DNA of 34,178 nt from DATBFX01 sp036558305 (GCA_036558305.1 DATBFX010000540.1:1-34178), one strand, 5' to 3'; positions 6,081-15,492 are shown, counted from the first letter of the stretch. The notes: a model not told the origin generated them from the sequence alone. Translations and numbers: made by a program.

Positions 6081-8864
6081 TCATAGTGGTTCGCCTGACG
6101 AGAGTGGCAACGAGGCCAACTGCTCCCAATTCTGGCCGGAGCTGACTTCGGTTTCGAGGGGGACGGTCAGGTCGTAGACGTTTTCCATAGTGTCGACGAC
6201 GAGGCGGGCGGTTGGTTCGAGGTCGGGGCGATCGACTTCCAGGACGAGCTCGTCGTGGACCTGGAGGAGGAGGCGCGCGCGGAGCTGGGTTTCCTTGAGA
6301 CGTTGGGCAAGCCGGATCATGGCCATCTTGACGATATCGGCCGCGGTTCCTTGCAACGGCATGTTAATCGCCATCCGTTCGGCAGCGGCGCGGCGGGCAC
6401 CGTTGGACGACTGGAGGTCGGGGATCAGGCGGCGGCGGCCGTTGAGCGTCTGGACGTAGCCGTGGGCCGCGCCGAAGCGCAGGGTTTCGTCGAAGTAGCG
6501 TTTGACGTTTGGCAGGCGCGCCCAGTACTGGTCGATGAACTTCTGGGCGTCGGCGCGCGGGAGACCGGTGTCGCGGGACAGTCCGTAGGCCTGCATGCCG
6601 TAGAGGAGACCGAAATTGACGGTTTTGGCGACGCGGCGCTGGTCGGGTGTCACCTCGCTCGGATCGATGCCGTAGACGAGGGCGGCGGTGGCGCGGTGGA
6701 CGTCTTCGCCGGCGCGGAAGGCGTCGAGGAGGAAGGGTTCCTGGCTGACGTGGGCCATCAGACGCAACTCGATCTGCGAGTAATCGGCGGAGAGCAGGAC
6801 CGCGTCGTCGACGAGGCGGCTCTCCGGCCGGTGGTCGGCGATGAAGGCGCGGCGGACGCGGCGGCCGAGTTCGGTCCGGATCGGGATGTTTTGGAGGTTC
6901 GGGTTGATCGAGGAGAGGCGACCGGTGGCGGCGATGGTTTGATTGAACGAGGTGTGGATACGGCGGGTCTCGGGATTGACCTGGAGAGGCAGGGATTCGA
7001 CGTAGGTCGATTGCAGTTTGCCGAGGGAACGGATCTCCAGAATTTGCTCGACGATCGGGTGCTCACTGCGCAAGCGTTCGAGCACGTCTTGATCGACGGA
7101 ATAGCCGGTCTTCGTCTTCCGGCCAGAGGGGAGTTTGAGGTCTTCGAAGAGGAGCGTCGCGAGTTGGCGGGTTGAGTTGACGTTGATTTCGCGTCCCGCC
7201 TTCTCGTCGATCTGGCGTTGCAGCTCACGCATGCGGCCCTGGATTTCGTCGCCGAGTTCGCGGAGATAGGTGGCGTCGATGGCGATGCCAGCCCGCTCCA
7301 TGTCGACCAGCACGGGGGTGAGCGGCATCTCGATCTCGGCGAACAGCCGGTCCTGGCCCTGAGCAGAGAGGAGGGGACGGTAATAATCGGCCAGGGCGAA
7401 CGTTGCTTCGACGTCGCCGCAGGCGTAGTCGCCGGCCTCGTCGAGGGAGACGACGTCCATCGTCAATTGGCCGCGGCCGGAGCCGATCAGTTGCGAAATC
7501 TCGGTCATCTCGATGCCGAGTTTGGTGAAGGCGAGGTTTTTGAGACCGACGTTGCTCTCGTTGAGGAGGTAGGCCGCGATCATCGTGTCGAACGTCGCGT
7601 TGGCGAGGGGAAAACCGCTGCGGTTGAGGACCTGGAGGTCGTATTTGGCGTGGTGGGCGATGACGTCCAACCCTGGATCGGTCAGGATCGGGGTGAGGGC
7701 GGTGCGGACGTCGTCGATCGAGAGTTGGGTGCCGCCGGCGTGGCCGACGGGGAGGTAATAGCTCTCGGACGGGCTGACCGCGATCGCGACACCGACGAGT
7801 CGAGCGAGCATCGGGTCGGTCGAGGTGCTTTCGACGTCGATGGCGTAGGCGCGCGTTTCGCCGATCCGCTGGACGAGTCGGGCGAGATCGTCGCTGGTCC
7901 GGACGATCGACCGCGACGAGGGGGGACGCTCGACCTTTGGCGCCGCGGTGACGACCTTCTGCGGTTCCGGCAGGCGATTGAGGAGCGTGCGGAATTCGAG
8001 TTCCCGGAAGAGCTCGACGACGCGGTCGCGGTCGAAGTTCTGGATGGTGCTGTGTTCGAGGTCGCAGGTGACGTCGAGGTTGCGGACGATGGTCGCCAGG
8101 CGCTTGCTTTCGATCGCCTGATCGGCGTTGGCTTCGAGTGCCGCCCGCGCCCGCGGCGGCGTGACCTCCTCGACGTGCTTGAGGATGTCCCCGATCCCGC
8201 CGAAGCGCGTGATCAGGGCGGTGGCGGTTTTGGCGCCGATGCCTGGAACGCCGGGGATGTTGTCGGAAGTGTCGCCGACGAGCGCCTTGTAATCGGGGAC
8301 GTGTTCCGGTCCGAAGCCGTAACGCTCGAACACGCCGGCCCGGTCGAAGCGCCGGAGGTCTTCGAAGCGCCTCGGAGGGGCGCCGGGGAGGACGACTTCG
8401 ACGTCGTCGTCGACGAGTTGGAGGAGATCGGTGTCGCCGGTGACGACCATGACGCGGAGTCCGAGGTCGCGGGAGCAACGGGCAGCGAGGCTACCGATGA
8501 CGTCGTCGGCCTCGAAGCCCTCCCGCTCCTGGATCGGGATGTTGAGGGCGTCGATGAGCTGGCGGATGCGGACGACCTGGTGGCGCAGGTCGTCGGGCAT
8601 GGCGGCGCGGTTGGCCTTGTAGCCCTCGTAGGCGTCGTGGCGGAACGTCCTGCCGCCTTCGAGGGCGACGATGGCGTGTTGGGGTTTTTGATTGTTGAGG
8701 ACGTTGAGGAGCATGGAGGCGAAGCCGTAGACGGCGTTCGTCACTTCGCCCGATGAGGTGGACATCGTCGCGGTCAGTGCATGGTAGGCACGGAAGATGA
8801 GGCCGTATCCGTCCACCAGCATGATGGTCGGTCTCGTCGTGGGTTGGTCACCGGTCGTCGTCAA
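6081..8864 (-). CDS. polA: DNA polymerase I
   Basis: A 927-residue family A DNA polymerase for Okazaki fragment maturation and repair. The N-terminal 5'-nuclease domain (about 1-290) starts MLVDGYGLIFRAYHAL and has the helix-hairpin-helix GVPGIGAKTA. The middle domain is a 3'-5' exonuclease with its acidic residues present: AIDVEST, HHAKYDLQVL and YACGDVEAT. The proofreading site therefore looks intact, unlike in many Gram-positive homologues. The polymerase domain has motif A SADYSQIELRLMAH, motif B RRVAKTVNFGLLYGMQAYGLS (here shortened by eye to KTVNFGLLYG), and motif C LLQVHDELVLEV. The start is TTG at 8864, chosen because AGGGGAG lies 7 nt upstream; an ATG 14 codons later is the alternative. 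It is transcribed away from moxR. Confidence 0.97.
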   Translation of the reverse strand: MTTTGDQPTTRPTIMLVDGYGLIFRAYHALTATMSTSSGEVTNAVYGFASMLLNVLNNQKPQHAIVALEGGRTFRHDAYEGYKANRAAMPDDLRHQVVRIRQLIDALNIPIQEREGFEADDVIGSLAARCSRDLGLRVMVVTGDTDLLQLVDDDVEVVLPGAPPRRFEDLRRFDRAGVFERYGFGPEHVPDYKALVGDTSDNIPGVPGIGAKTATALITRFGGIGDILKHVEEVTPPRARAALEANADQAIESKRLATIVRNLDVTCDLEHSTIQNFDRDRVVELFRELEFRTLLNRLPEPQKVVTAAPKVERPPSSRSIVRTSDDLARLVQRIGETRAYAIDVESTSTDPMLARLVGVAIAVSPSESYYLPVGHAGGTQLSIDDVRTALTPILTDPGLDVIAHHAKYDLQVLNRSGFPLANATFDTMIAAYLLNESNVGLKNLAFTKLGIEMTEISQLIGSGRGQLTMDVVSLDEAGDYACGDVEATFALADYYRPLLSAQGQDRLFAEIEMPLTPVLVDMERAGIAIDATYLRELGDEIQGRMRELQRQIDEKAGREINVNSTRQLATLLFEDLKLPSGRKTKTGYSVDQDVLERLRSEHPIVEQILEIRSLGKLQSTYVESLPLQVNPETRRIHTSFNQTIAATGRLSSINPNLQNIPIRTELGRRVRRAFIADHRPESRLVDDAVLLSADYSQIELRLMAHVSQEPFLLDAFRAGEDVHRATAALVYGIDPSEVTPDQRRVAKTVNFGLLYGMQAYGLSRDTGLPRADAQKFIDQYWARLPNVKRYFDETLRFGAAHGYVQTLNGRRRLIPDLQSSNGARRAAAERMAINMPLQGTAADIVKMAMIRLAQRLKETQLRARLLLQVHDELVLEVDRPDLEPTARLVVDTMENVYDLTVPLETEVSSGQNWEQLASLPLSSGEPL

Positions 8865-8944
8865 GACGGATCTCCCCTGGGCTCTCGCTCGCTTCGGGTG
8901 GCGCCGTCAGCCCGATCGCGGAACGAGGCGGCAAACCGATCGCG

Positions 8945-9020
8945 AGTATAGAACGTACGATCGTTGAGCGCGTGAGAGCGCGCGCCTGGTATTCGGGTGC
9001 GGGAGCGGGATTGGTATACT
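8945..9020. promoter_or_regulatory. Divergent polA / moxR promoter region (two -10 boxes)
   Basis: Two TATACT hexamers point in opposite directions: one on the minus strand at 8950-8945, about 80 nt before polA, and one on the plus strand at 9015-9020, about 160 nt before moxR. Each matches the -10 consensus at 5 of 6 positions, but neither has a convincing -35. The plus-strand transcript would carry a long untranslated leader. I see no gene between the two. Confidence 0.35.
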
Positions 9021-9182
9021 GCCATATCGGCGTGGTGTTTATCTGGTTCGGCGTCACCGCCGGTGGAAGCTCCGCCCAGCGTTTTGAGTCGTCGCGACCG
9101 AGCCGGGCGGGGTTTGCCGTGCCGGGTCGCCGGTTGGATCGATCGGTCCCGCTCGTTGCCGGCGGGAGGAGTCTTTCCCTTG

Positions 9183-10160
9183 ATGGACCCGACCGCCGTG
9201 CAGGAGGTTGCCAATCGGGCCTGCACCAACGTCGAGCGCGTGATGGTCGGCAAACGGCGGGAGGTCGAGCTCGTCCTCGTCGCGCTGCTGTGTCGCGGTC
9301 ACGTGCTGATCGAAGATGTACCCGGTGTCGGCAAGACGGTGCTGGCGAAGGCGATCTCGCGGAGTATCGGATCGACGTTCAAGCGGATCCAGTTCACGCC
9401 GGATCTGTTGCCGAGCGACGTGACGGGTGTCAACGTCTTCAACATTCAAACCAACCGCTTCGAGTTCCGGCCGGGGCCGATCGTGGCGCAGATGGTCCTC
9501 GCCGACGAGATCAACCGGGCGACGCCGAAGACCCAATCGGCGCTCCTGGAGGCAATGGAGGAGGGACAGATCACCGTCGACGGGGTGACGCACCGGTTGC
9601 CCGCCCCGTTCGTCGTGCTGGCGACGGAGAACCCGATCGAGTACGAAGGGACGTTTCCGCTGCCGGAGGCACAGTTGGACCGATTTCTCCTGCGCATTTC
9701 GATGGGGTATCCCGGCCGGGCCGGGGAGTTGGAGATGCTGGAACGGCAGCACCGGGCCCACCCACTCGACAGTTTGACCCAGGCAGTCGGTCTGGAGGAC
9801 CTGGTCGCCGCGCAGACGGCGGTGCGCGAGATCCACGTCGATCCGCTGGTCAGCGAATACATCATCGCGATCGTCGAAGCGACCCGGAATCACGAGGACG
9901 TCCAACTGGGTGCCAGCCCACGGGGATCGCTCGCGCTCTACAACGCGTCGCGGGCGCGCGCGGCAATCCAGGGACGGCCATACGTGATTCCCGACGACAT
10001 CAAGGCGCTGGCGGAACCGACGCTGGCGCACCGGGTGATCGTGACGCCGTCGGCGCGGATCAAGAACGTCGACAGCCGCACGGTGATCTTCGAGATCCTG
10101 CGCGCGCTGCCGGTGCCCGGTGCCAGGCCGGGCGCCGTCAAGGCCGGGGTCCCGCGCTGA
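9183..10160 (+). CDS. MoxR-family AAA+ ATPase
   Basis: A 325-residue MoxR-type AAA+ ATPase, a chaperone-like ATPase that works with von Willebrand/DUF58 partners at the membrane. Walker A is IEDVPGVGKTVLAKA and Walker B is MVLADEINRATPKTQSALLEAM. The sensor-1 region is VLATENPIEYEGTFPLPEAQLDRF, and the C-terminal lid contains SPRGSLALYNASRA. The ATG at 9183 follows GGGAGGAG with an 11-nt gap; a TTG directly before it is also possible. The frame runs open upstream to 8997, but that part is not MoxR-like. The DUF58 gene starts 16 nt downstream, and the MoxR-DUF58-transglutaminase order is a common conserved cluster. Confidence 0.93.
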   Translation: MDPTAVQEVANRACTNVERVMVGKRREVELVLVALLCRGHVLIEDVPGVGKTVLAKAISRSIGSTFKRIQFTPDLLPSDVTGVNVFNIQTNRFEFRPGPIVAQMVLADEINRATPKTQSALLEAMEEGQITVDGVTHRLPAPFVVLATENPIEYEGTFPLPEAQLDRFLLRISMGYPGRAGELEMLERQHRAHPLDSLTQAVGLEDLVAAQTAVREIHVDPLVSEYIIAIVEATRNHEDVQLGASPRGSLALYNASRARAAIQGRPYVIPDDIKALAEPTLAHRVIVTPSARIKNVDSRTVIFEILRALPVPGARPGAVKAGVPR

Positions 10161-10176
10161 TGGCCGGTGGCCGGAC

Positions 10177-11457
10177 ATGAGCGCCTTCCGGCTCGGGCTG
10201 CTCGTCGTCGGGACGCTGATCTTCGTCCAGGTCAACGAGTGGCAACTGCTCGACCAGTTGACGATCGCGCTGGTCGCGCTGATCGTGCTCGCGTATTTCT
10301 GGAGTCGCGTCAGCGTCACGGGGATCGCCGCGAGCCGGCGCATATCCACGACCCGCGCCCAGGTCGGGCAGACCGTCAGCGAGGAGATCGCCGTCGAGAA
10401 TCGGGCGCGTCTCGGCAAGCTCTGGTTGGAGATCCGTGATCTGTCGTCGCTGCCGGGTCACCAGGCGAGCCGGGTCGTCCACCTCGGCCGGAAGCAGCGG
10501 CGATCGTGGGTGGTGGAGACGGTCTGTGCGCGCCGCGGGCGATACCGAACGGGTCCGCTGGTGGCGCGAGCGGGCGATCCCTTCGGGATCTTTCCGACGG
10601 CGAAACCGCTGCCGGTGCAGTTCGAACTCGTCGTCTACCCGGCGGCGGTCGATCTCAAGGGGTTTTCGCTGCCGATCGGGATGCTGAGCGGCGGCGTCAC
10701 GACCGATCGGCGCACGCCGATTCTGACGCCGAGCGTGGCCGGCATCCGGGATTACCTGCCGAGCGATGCCTTCAACCGGATCAGTTGGAGCGCGACGGCG
10801 CGGCTCGGACGCTTGATGGTCAAGGAGTTCGACGTCGATCCGACGTCGGACGTGTGGCTGGTGCTCGATTTAGACCATCAATACAGCGTCCGCGCTTCGC
10901 AACCGCTCCGGGCGTCGGCCGAACGCTTCGACCGCTGGCCGGTGGAGGTCTGGCTCGATGCGACGGAGGAGTACGCGGTCACGATCACGGCCTCGCTGGC
11001 GCGGCGGTGTCTCGAGCAGGGGCGGTCGTTCGGAATGATCGCGACGGCGGCGCACTACGAGGTGCTACCGGCGGAGCGGTCGGACCGCCAGTACGTTAAG
11101 ATTCTGGAATCATTGGCGGTGATCGAGGCCGACGGTCACCGGCGCCTGGCGGAGGTTTTGGTCGCCGAAACCCGGCGCTTTACCCGTCACAGTGGGTTGA
11201 TCGTGGTCACGTCGTCGTCGGATCTCGGTTGGGTCGCCGCCCTCTCGGAATTGACGGGACGACGGGTCAAGGCGACGGCGATCGTCGTCGACCCGACGTC
11301 GTTCGGCCCGGCGCCGCCGGTAGACGCGGTTGTCGACGCTCTCCTCTCTGCCAACGTTCCGGTTCACGTCGTTAAGTATGGCGACGACATCGCGACGGCG
11401 CTGGCGATGAACGGCGGCAGACCGATGGCGACCAACGGGAAGGTCGCGCATGGTTAG
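10177..11457 (+). CDS. DUF58 domain-containing membrane protein
   Basis: A 426-residue protein with two closely spaced N-terminal membrane segments (about residues 5-20 and 25-43), then a beta-rich region and a vWA-like DUF58 domain. The family signature is seen as GIRDYLPSDAFNRISWSAT followed by ARLGRLMVKEFDVDPTSDVWLVLDLD. The ATG at 10177 was chosen because it is the first after the moxR stop and directly precedes the hydrophobic segment. The frame opens at 10120 inside moxR. It ends in an 8-nt overlap with the transglutaminase gene. It is likely the membrane partner of the MoxR ATPase; the biochemical role of the family is not settled. Confidence 0.9.
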   Translation: MSAFRLGLLVVGTLIFVQVNEWQLLDQLTIALVALIVLAYFWSRVSVTGIAASRRISTTRAQVGQTVSEEIAVENRARLGKLWLEIRDLSSLPGHQASRVVHLGRKQRRSWVVETVCARRGRYRTGPLVARAGDPFGIFPTAKPLPVQFELVVYPAAVDLKGFSLPIGMLSGGVTTDRRTPILTPSVAGIRDYLPSDAFNRISWSATARLGRLMVKEFDVDPTSDVWLVLDLDHQYSVRASQPLRASAERFDRWPVEVWLDATEEYAVTITASLARRCLEQGRSFGMIATAAHYEVLPAERSDRQYVKILESLAVIEADGHRRLAEVLVAETRRFTRHSGLIVVTSSSDLGWVAALSELTGRRVKATAIVVDPTSFGPAPPVDAVVDALLSANVPVHVVKYGDDIATALAMNGGRPMATNGKVAHG

Positions 11458-14053
11458 CACCGCGATCGGACGGAACGCAGTCTCCCAGACGCCGGTGCGA
11501 CCGGCGCGGCGGTCGCCCGCGGAGGGGTGGGTCTCGGTCGCCCTGCACGCGGCACTGCTCGTGATGATGGCCGACGAGATCGGCCGGGTCGGGCGGAGCG
11601 AGCGGGTGGGGATCCTCGTGCCACTCGCGCTGGGGGGCGGGGCGATTGGGCTGGCGCTCGCGAAGACGCGGTCGGTCGATCTGCTCGCGCACTTCGGTGC
11701 GTTCGTCTTCGGCGTTGCGGCGGCGGTCGGGATGACGGCCGTGCACTATGGGGACGTCGGGGGCGGGTGGCGGGAGAGTCTGCACCGGCTCGACGTGCGC
11801 GCGGAGCGACTGTACCGATCGCTTCAGCAGAGTAAGCCGCTCGATGACGATCTCCTGGTCGCGGTGATCGGGATCACGATCTGGCTGGTTGGGTACAGCT
11901 CGGCCTGGATGCTGTACCGGCGCCGGTGGCTCGGACCGTCGGTGATGCTGCCGGGGGTCGTGATCTTGACCAGTCTCGGTCTCGACCGCGACGCCTCGGC
12001 GGCGCCGATCTTTGCCTACCTGCTCCTGGCGATGGTGCTCGCGGCTCGGCACTTCGCGTTTCGGCGCCAGCAGGATTGGCGGCGGGCCCGCATCGCCGCG
12101 CCGCCGGCGTTGCCGAACCGCTTTTTGAGCGCGGGGGTGGTGATTGCGACGCTGGCGGTCAGTATCGGCATCGTGTTGCCGGTGCAAGCGCCGGATAGTG
12201 TGCTCGATTCGATCTCCGACCGCGCCGATCAGACGTGGCGCCAGGTGGAGCGGCAATGGAACCGGTTGTCGATCGGCGGCAGCGGCGATCGAGTCGAAAA
12301 CTACTCGAAGTTCCCGGACACGTTCCGGATCGGCGCCCCGATCAATTTGGGACACGATCCGGTCGCGATCTTGACGGCGGGGCCGCCTTCCTACCTCGCG
12401 GTCCGTCGGTACAACGTCTATGACGGGCACAACTGGTCGACCGACGTCGACGACACGTTTCGCTTGCCCGGTGACGGCAAGGGCGTGCGGGCGACGCGGG
12501 CCACATTCGAGCCCGCGCAACCGGTGACGCTCTCGCCTGCCGTCTCACGCGACCGCGAGCCGGAAACCGCGGTGATCCACGTCTTGCGGCAGACGGATGG
12601 TCTGATCTTTACGATCGACACGTACTCGATGACGTCGGAAAAGACGGCCGCGCTGCTGGGATGGCGCAAACTCGACGATTTTCAGATACCGCTCGACAGC
12701 GTCGACGCGAGCACGGTCCCCGTGGATCTCTACTCTTTGATCGCGCTTTTGCAACAGGCAAAGTTCACTCCCGATCCGAACGGCGGCGAGCCCAGCGTGG
12801 CGCAGGCAGACCTGGCGTTACAGATCGGGCAGCTGCGCGGGTCGCTGAGACAGCAATATCCGCTGGAGACGCGCCTCGAGCTCGTAAATGGGAAGCCGGT
12901 CCTCCACGTTTCGGGACGGTTGCCGAACTACGACGACATCGAGGCCGTCTACGCCGGTGATCCCTCGGGGATCGAGAGCCAGTATCTGGTGACCGGGTTG
13001 CGGAGCGTGGCCGAACCCGGCGATCTCCGCGCGGCGGGTGTCGATTACCCGCAATACGTCAAGGACCGGTATCTCCAACTGCCCGGTACCGTTACCGCAC
13101 GCACGCGCGACCTCGCGGCGCAGGTGGTCGGCGCGGCCGGCACTGGCAACGCATTCGACGAAGCGATCGCGATCCAGGATTATCTGCGCACCACGTATGC
13201 GTACGATCTGAACAGTCCACCACCGAACGAGAACCTCGACTTCGTCGACGACTTCCTGTTCGAGTCGAAGGTGGGCCGGTGTGAGCACTTCGCGACGGCG
13301 ATGGTGGTGTTGATGCGATCGCTGGGTGTCCCGGCGAGGCTGGTGTCGGGTTACCACGTTGGCGACTACGATCCGAGTGCCCAGGGGTACGTTTATCGCG
13401 GGGACCAGGCGCACACGTGGGTCGAGGTCTACTACCCGGAATATGGGTGGATCCCCTTCGAGCCGACGCCCTCGGAGGACGCGTTCGCCTACGGGCCGGA
13501 CGCCGCGAAGCCGGCGGCGACTCCTTCGGCGATGCCGACGCCGATGCCGACGCCGGTACCGACGCCGACCGTGGCCGCGCAGCCGTCGCCGGTCGCCGGC
13601 CCGATCGACACCGGCGGCAAGGGGCAGCCGTTTTATCGACGCCTCTTCGACGGGCTGACCTGGCTTCCCGCGCTCGTCGGTCTGGTCACGCTCGGTCTCA
13701 TCCTGGGACTCGTGGTCGCGTGGCTGTGGGGACTCCGCGGTTTGCGACCGGGGGCGGCGCTCTACGCGCGGGCATTGCGGGTCGCGCGGTTCTGGGGGGT
13801 GCGCCCCGATCCGACGATGACGCCCGGCGAATTCGCGTCGGAGTTTGGGCGGAGTGTGCCGGCGGCGCGGACCGCCATCCGCGCCGTCGCGGAGATATAC
13901 ACCAAGGAGCAGTACGGCACGCAGGGGGCCAGTTCGGTGGATCTGACGGCGGGTCGATCCGCGTGGCACGAACTTCGTGCCTCACTGCTGCGTTGGCGGC
14001 CCTGGCGGCGGCGGCGGGTCGCAACCGGTCGACGGAGGGCCATCGGTGACTGA
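11450..14053 (+). CDS. Transglutaminase-like membrane protein (TgpA-type, with DUF4129-like tail)
   Basis: An 867-residue protein. The N-terminal third holds several hydrophobic membrane segments. A large extracellular part follows, with a transglutaminase core: VGRCEHFATAMVVLMRSLGV (catalytic Cys about 611), then DQAHTWVEVYYPEYGW (His about 655) and IPFEPTPSED. The usual Asp of the WxPxDPT motif is a Glu here, a variant I recall from other high-GC homologues. Next is a Thr/Pro-rich linker with PMPTPVPTPT, one more membrane segment near residues 740-765 (LVGLVTLGLILGLVVAWLWG), and a cytoplasmic C-terminal domain with TPGEFASEFGR. The ATG overlaps the DUF58 stop by 8 nt. It probably acts on cell-surface protein or peptide substrates together with MoxR and DUF58. 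Confidence 0.88.
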   Translation: MVSTAIGRNAVSQTPVRPARRSPAEGWVSVALHAALLVMMADEIGRVGRSERVGILVPLALGGGAIGLALAKTRSVDLLAHFGAFVFGVAAAVGMTAVHYGDVGGGWRESLHRLDVRAERLYRSLQQSKPLDDDLLVAVIGITIWLVGYSSAWMLYRRRWLGPSVMLPGVVILTSLGLDRDASAAPIFAYLLLAMVLAARHFAFRRQQDWRRARIAAPPALPNRFLSAGVVIATLAVSIGIVLPVQAPDSVLDSISDRADQTWRQVERQWNRLSIGGSGDRVENYSKFPDTFRIGAPINLGHDPVAILTAGPPSYLAVRRYNVYDGHNWSTDVDDTFRLPGDGKGVRATRATFEPAQPVTLSPAVSRDREPETAVIHVLRQTDGLIFTIDTYSMTSEKTAALLGWRKLDDFQIPLDSVDASTVPVDLYSLIALLQQAKFTPDPNGGEPSVAQADLALQIGQLRGSLRQQYPLETRLELVNGKPVLHVSGRLPNYDDIEAVYAGDPSGIESQYLVTGLRSVAEPGDLRAAGVDYPQYVKDRYLQLPGTVTARTRDLAAQVVGAAGTGNAFDEAIAIQDYLRTTYAYDLNSPPPNENLDFVDDFLFESKVGRCEHFATAMVVLMRSLGVPARLVSGYHVGDYDPSAQGYVYRGDQAHTWVEVYYPEYGWIPFEPTPSEDAFAYGPDAAKPAATPSAMPTPMPTPVPTPTVAAQPSPVAGPIDTGGKGQPFYRRLFDGLTWLPALVGLVTLGLILGLVVAWLWGLRGLRPGAALYARALRVARFWGVRPDPTMTPGEFASEFGRSVPAARTAIRAVAEIYTKEQYGTQGASSVDLTAGRSAWHELRASLLRWRPWRRRRVATGRRRAIGD

Positions 14054-14966
14054 TGCGGGCGGGCGGGTTCTCGTTGCCGGATCGATCAACACCGACTTGG
14101 TCGCGCATGTCCGCAAGGCCCCGGAGGCGGGCGAAACGGTTACCGGTAGTTCGTTCGCGATCTTCGGCGGCGGCAAGGGAGCCAACCAGGCGATTGCGGC
14201 GGCACGGTCCGGGGCCGCCGTGGCGATGCTGGGTGCGGTCGGGCGAGACGACTTTGGTCGACAGCGGCTGAGCGATCTGATCGCGGAAGGGATCGATACG
14301 GAGAGCGTGGCGACGACCGATCGCGCGGCGTCGGGAGTTGCGCTGATCGTGGTCGACGAGACCGGGCAAAACAGGATCGCCTACGTGCCGGGGGCGACGG
14401 CGACGGTGGTCGCGGAGCAGGCAATCGCGGGGTTGCGCCGGGTTCGGCCGCGGGTGTTTCTGGCGACGCTGGAGTTGCCGGTGGCGGCGTTGGCGGCGCT
14501 TTTTCGGGAAGCGAAGACGCTCGGCGCGACGATCATCACCAATGCGACGCCGGAACCTTCGCGGGGGCGCGACCTCGCGAGTGCCGCGGACATCCTGATC
14601 GTGAACGAGACCGAGGCGAGCGAGTTGCAGCCGGCGAACGGCAATCGCGATTGGGAAGCGGTGGCGCGATCGCTCCTGGCGCTCGGACCGAGCGCGGTCA
14701 TCGTGACCCTCGGCGCCGATGGTGCGGTGGTCGTGGGAGATGGCATCGCGGCGGAGCTTCCGGCACCGCGCGTGGAGGTGGTCGACAGCACCGGGGCGGG
14801 GGACGCCTTCTGCGGCGCGGTGGCCGCACGACTTGCCGATGGCGGCGACTTGCTCACAGCGGCGCGGGCCGGCGTGATCGCGGGTTCCCTTGCGGTGACC
14901 AGGGCGGGCGCGCAACCGTCGATGCCGAGACGGGAGGAAATCGAGCAGATGCTGAGGGAGGCGTGA
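14046..14966 (+). CDS. rbsK: PfkB-family carbohydrate kinase (ribokinase-like)
   Basis: A 306-residue cytoplasmic sugar kinase. It begins VLVAGSINTDLVAHV, has the substrate-side signature GGGKGANQAIAAARSGAAVA, and the second PfkB signature DSTGAGDAFCGAVAARLADG with the catalytic Asp in GAGDAF. Length and motifs match ribokinase, which phosphorylates D-ribose, but a related sugar or nucleoside is possible. The GTG at 14046 was chosen because GGAGGG lies 6 nt upstream and it gives the normal family length. It overlaps the transglutaminase stop by 8 nt. Co-translation with the MoxR cluster is odd for a sugar kinase and may only reflect dense packing. Confidence 0.87.
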   Translation: MTDAGGRVLVAGSINTDLVAHVRKAPEAGETVTGSSFAIFGGGKGANQAIAAARSGAAVAMLGAVGRDDFGRQRLSDLIAEGIDTESVATTDRAASGVALIVVDETGQNRIAYVPGATATVVAEQAIAGLRRVRPRVFLATLELPVAALAALFREAKTLGATIITNATPEPSRGRDLASAADILIVNETEASELQPANGNRDWEAVARSLLALGPSAVIVTLGADGAVVVGDGIAAELPAPRVEVVDSTGAGDAFCGAVAARLADGGDLLTAARAGVIAGSLAVTRAGAQPSMPRREEIEQMLREA

Positions 14967-15016
14967 CCGGTCGGCCGCAAAGCGCCGGCCTGGCCAGGGA
15001 CTCGGTTGTCGAGGGG

Positions 15017-15105
15017 CGGAAGGGGAGGGATTCGAACCCTCGAGGCGGGGTCACCGCCTACGCGATTTCCAGTCGCGCGCACTAGGCCAACTATGCGACC
15101 CTTCC
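15017..15105 (-). tRNA. tRNA-Ser (GGA)
   Basis: A type II tRNA of 89 nt read on the minus strand. The acceptor stem is GGAAGGG with CCCTTCC, the discriminator is G, the T arm is GAGGG-TTCGAAT-CCCTC and the anticodon loop is CTGGAAA, giving anticodon GGA for UCU/UCC codons. A long variable arm (GGCGGTGACCCCGCC) is present as expected for serine. CCA is not encoded. Confidence 0.93.
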
Positions 15106-15115
15106 GAGAGCGCGC

Positions 15116-15139
15116 ACCGGCGACGAAGCGTTCGCCGGT
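15116..15139 (-). other. Hairpin between two serine tRNAs
   Basis: An 8-bp perfect stem (ACCGGCGA with TCGCCGGT) with an 8-nt loop lies in the 39-nt spacer between tRNA-Ser(CGA) and tRNA-Ser(GGA). No -10 box is visible in the spacer, so the two are probably made as one precursor and this hairpin may guide processing. Confidence 0.5.
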
Positions 15140-15144
15140 CCTGG

Positions 15145-15230
15145 CGGAGAGGGTGGGATTCGAACCCACGCTGGCTCATCACCAGACCGCTTTTCGAGAG
15201 CGGCACCATCAACCACTCGGACACCTCTCC
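15145..15230 (-). tRNA. tRNA-Ser (CGA)
   Basis: An 86-nt type II tRNA on the minus strand. The acceptor stem is GGAGAGG with CCTCTCC, the discriminator is G, the T arm is GTGGG-TTCGAAT-CCCAC and the anticodon loop is CTCGAAA, giving anticodon CGA for UCG codons. A TATAGT -10-like hexamer lies upstream on the minus strand (15298-15293), without a clear -35. CCA is not encoded. Confidence 0.93.
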
Positions 15231-15365
15231 ATCCGTGATTGTACCAAAGGATTCACGCTGGCGACCAACTCCCCGTTCGTCCCTTGGTGCCGACTATAGC
15301 AGGCGGCACGACGAATCCACGTGGCGAGCAGCATCGCAGAGGAGCGGAGGCATATCGGGGTGTAG

Positions 15366-15446
15366 GGGCGGACCGGGTGCCCTCTGAGCGATGTCCGCCC
15401 GGCCACGTATGCGCCCACGAACAAGGGCGGCCACGGCGGTCCGCCC
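15366..15446. repeat. GTAGGGGC-type dispersed repeat with 10-bp inverted ends
   Basis: The ends GGGCGGACCG (15366-15375) and CGGTCCGCCC (15437-15446) are perfect inverted repeats, preceded by GTAG and followed by GTAC. Inside lie further GGGCGG/CCGCCC words. A second element with the same GTAGGGGC opening is at 23651 after dnaB. This looks like a small non-coding palindromic element family. The surrounding 15231-15490 stretch has no gene. Confidence 0.5.
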
Positions 15447-15492
15447 GTACGAAATGCGAGGACTGTTGCTTCCGGGATTGCCGCAAATGAAG

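Noticed and set aside
7218..8756. Long 512-codon ORF on the plus strand inside polA
   Set aside because: It is antisense to conserved polA motifs, is made mostly of Val/Glu/Asp/Gly from complementary codons, and matches no family. The same holds for the long frames opposite dnaB, the TPR gene and cdaR.
8997..9182. In-frame 5' extension of moxR
   Set aside because: No ribosome binding site and no MoxR similarity; GGGAGGAG sits before 9183.
15231..15490. Possible small genes in the gap between tRNA-Ser(CGA) and tRNA-Arg
   Set aside because: Open frames there are short, lack ribosome binding sites and overlap palindromic repeat sequence.
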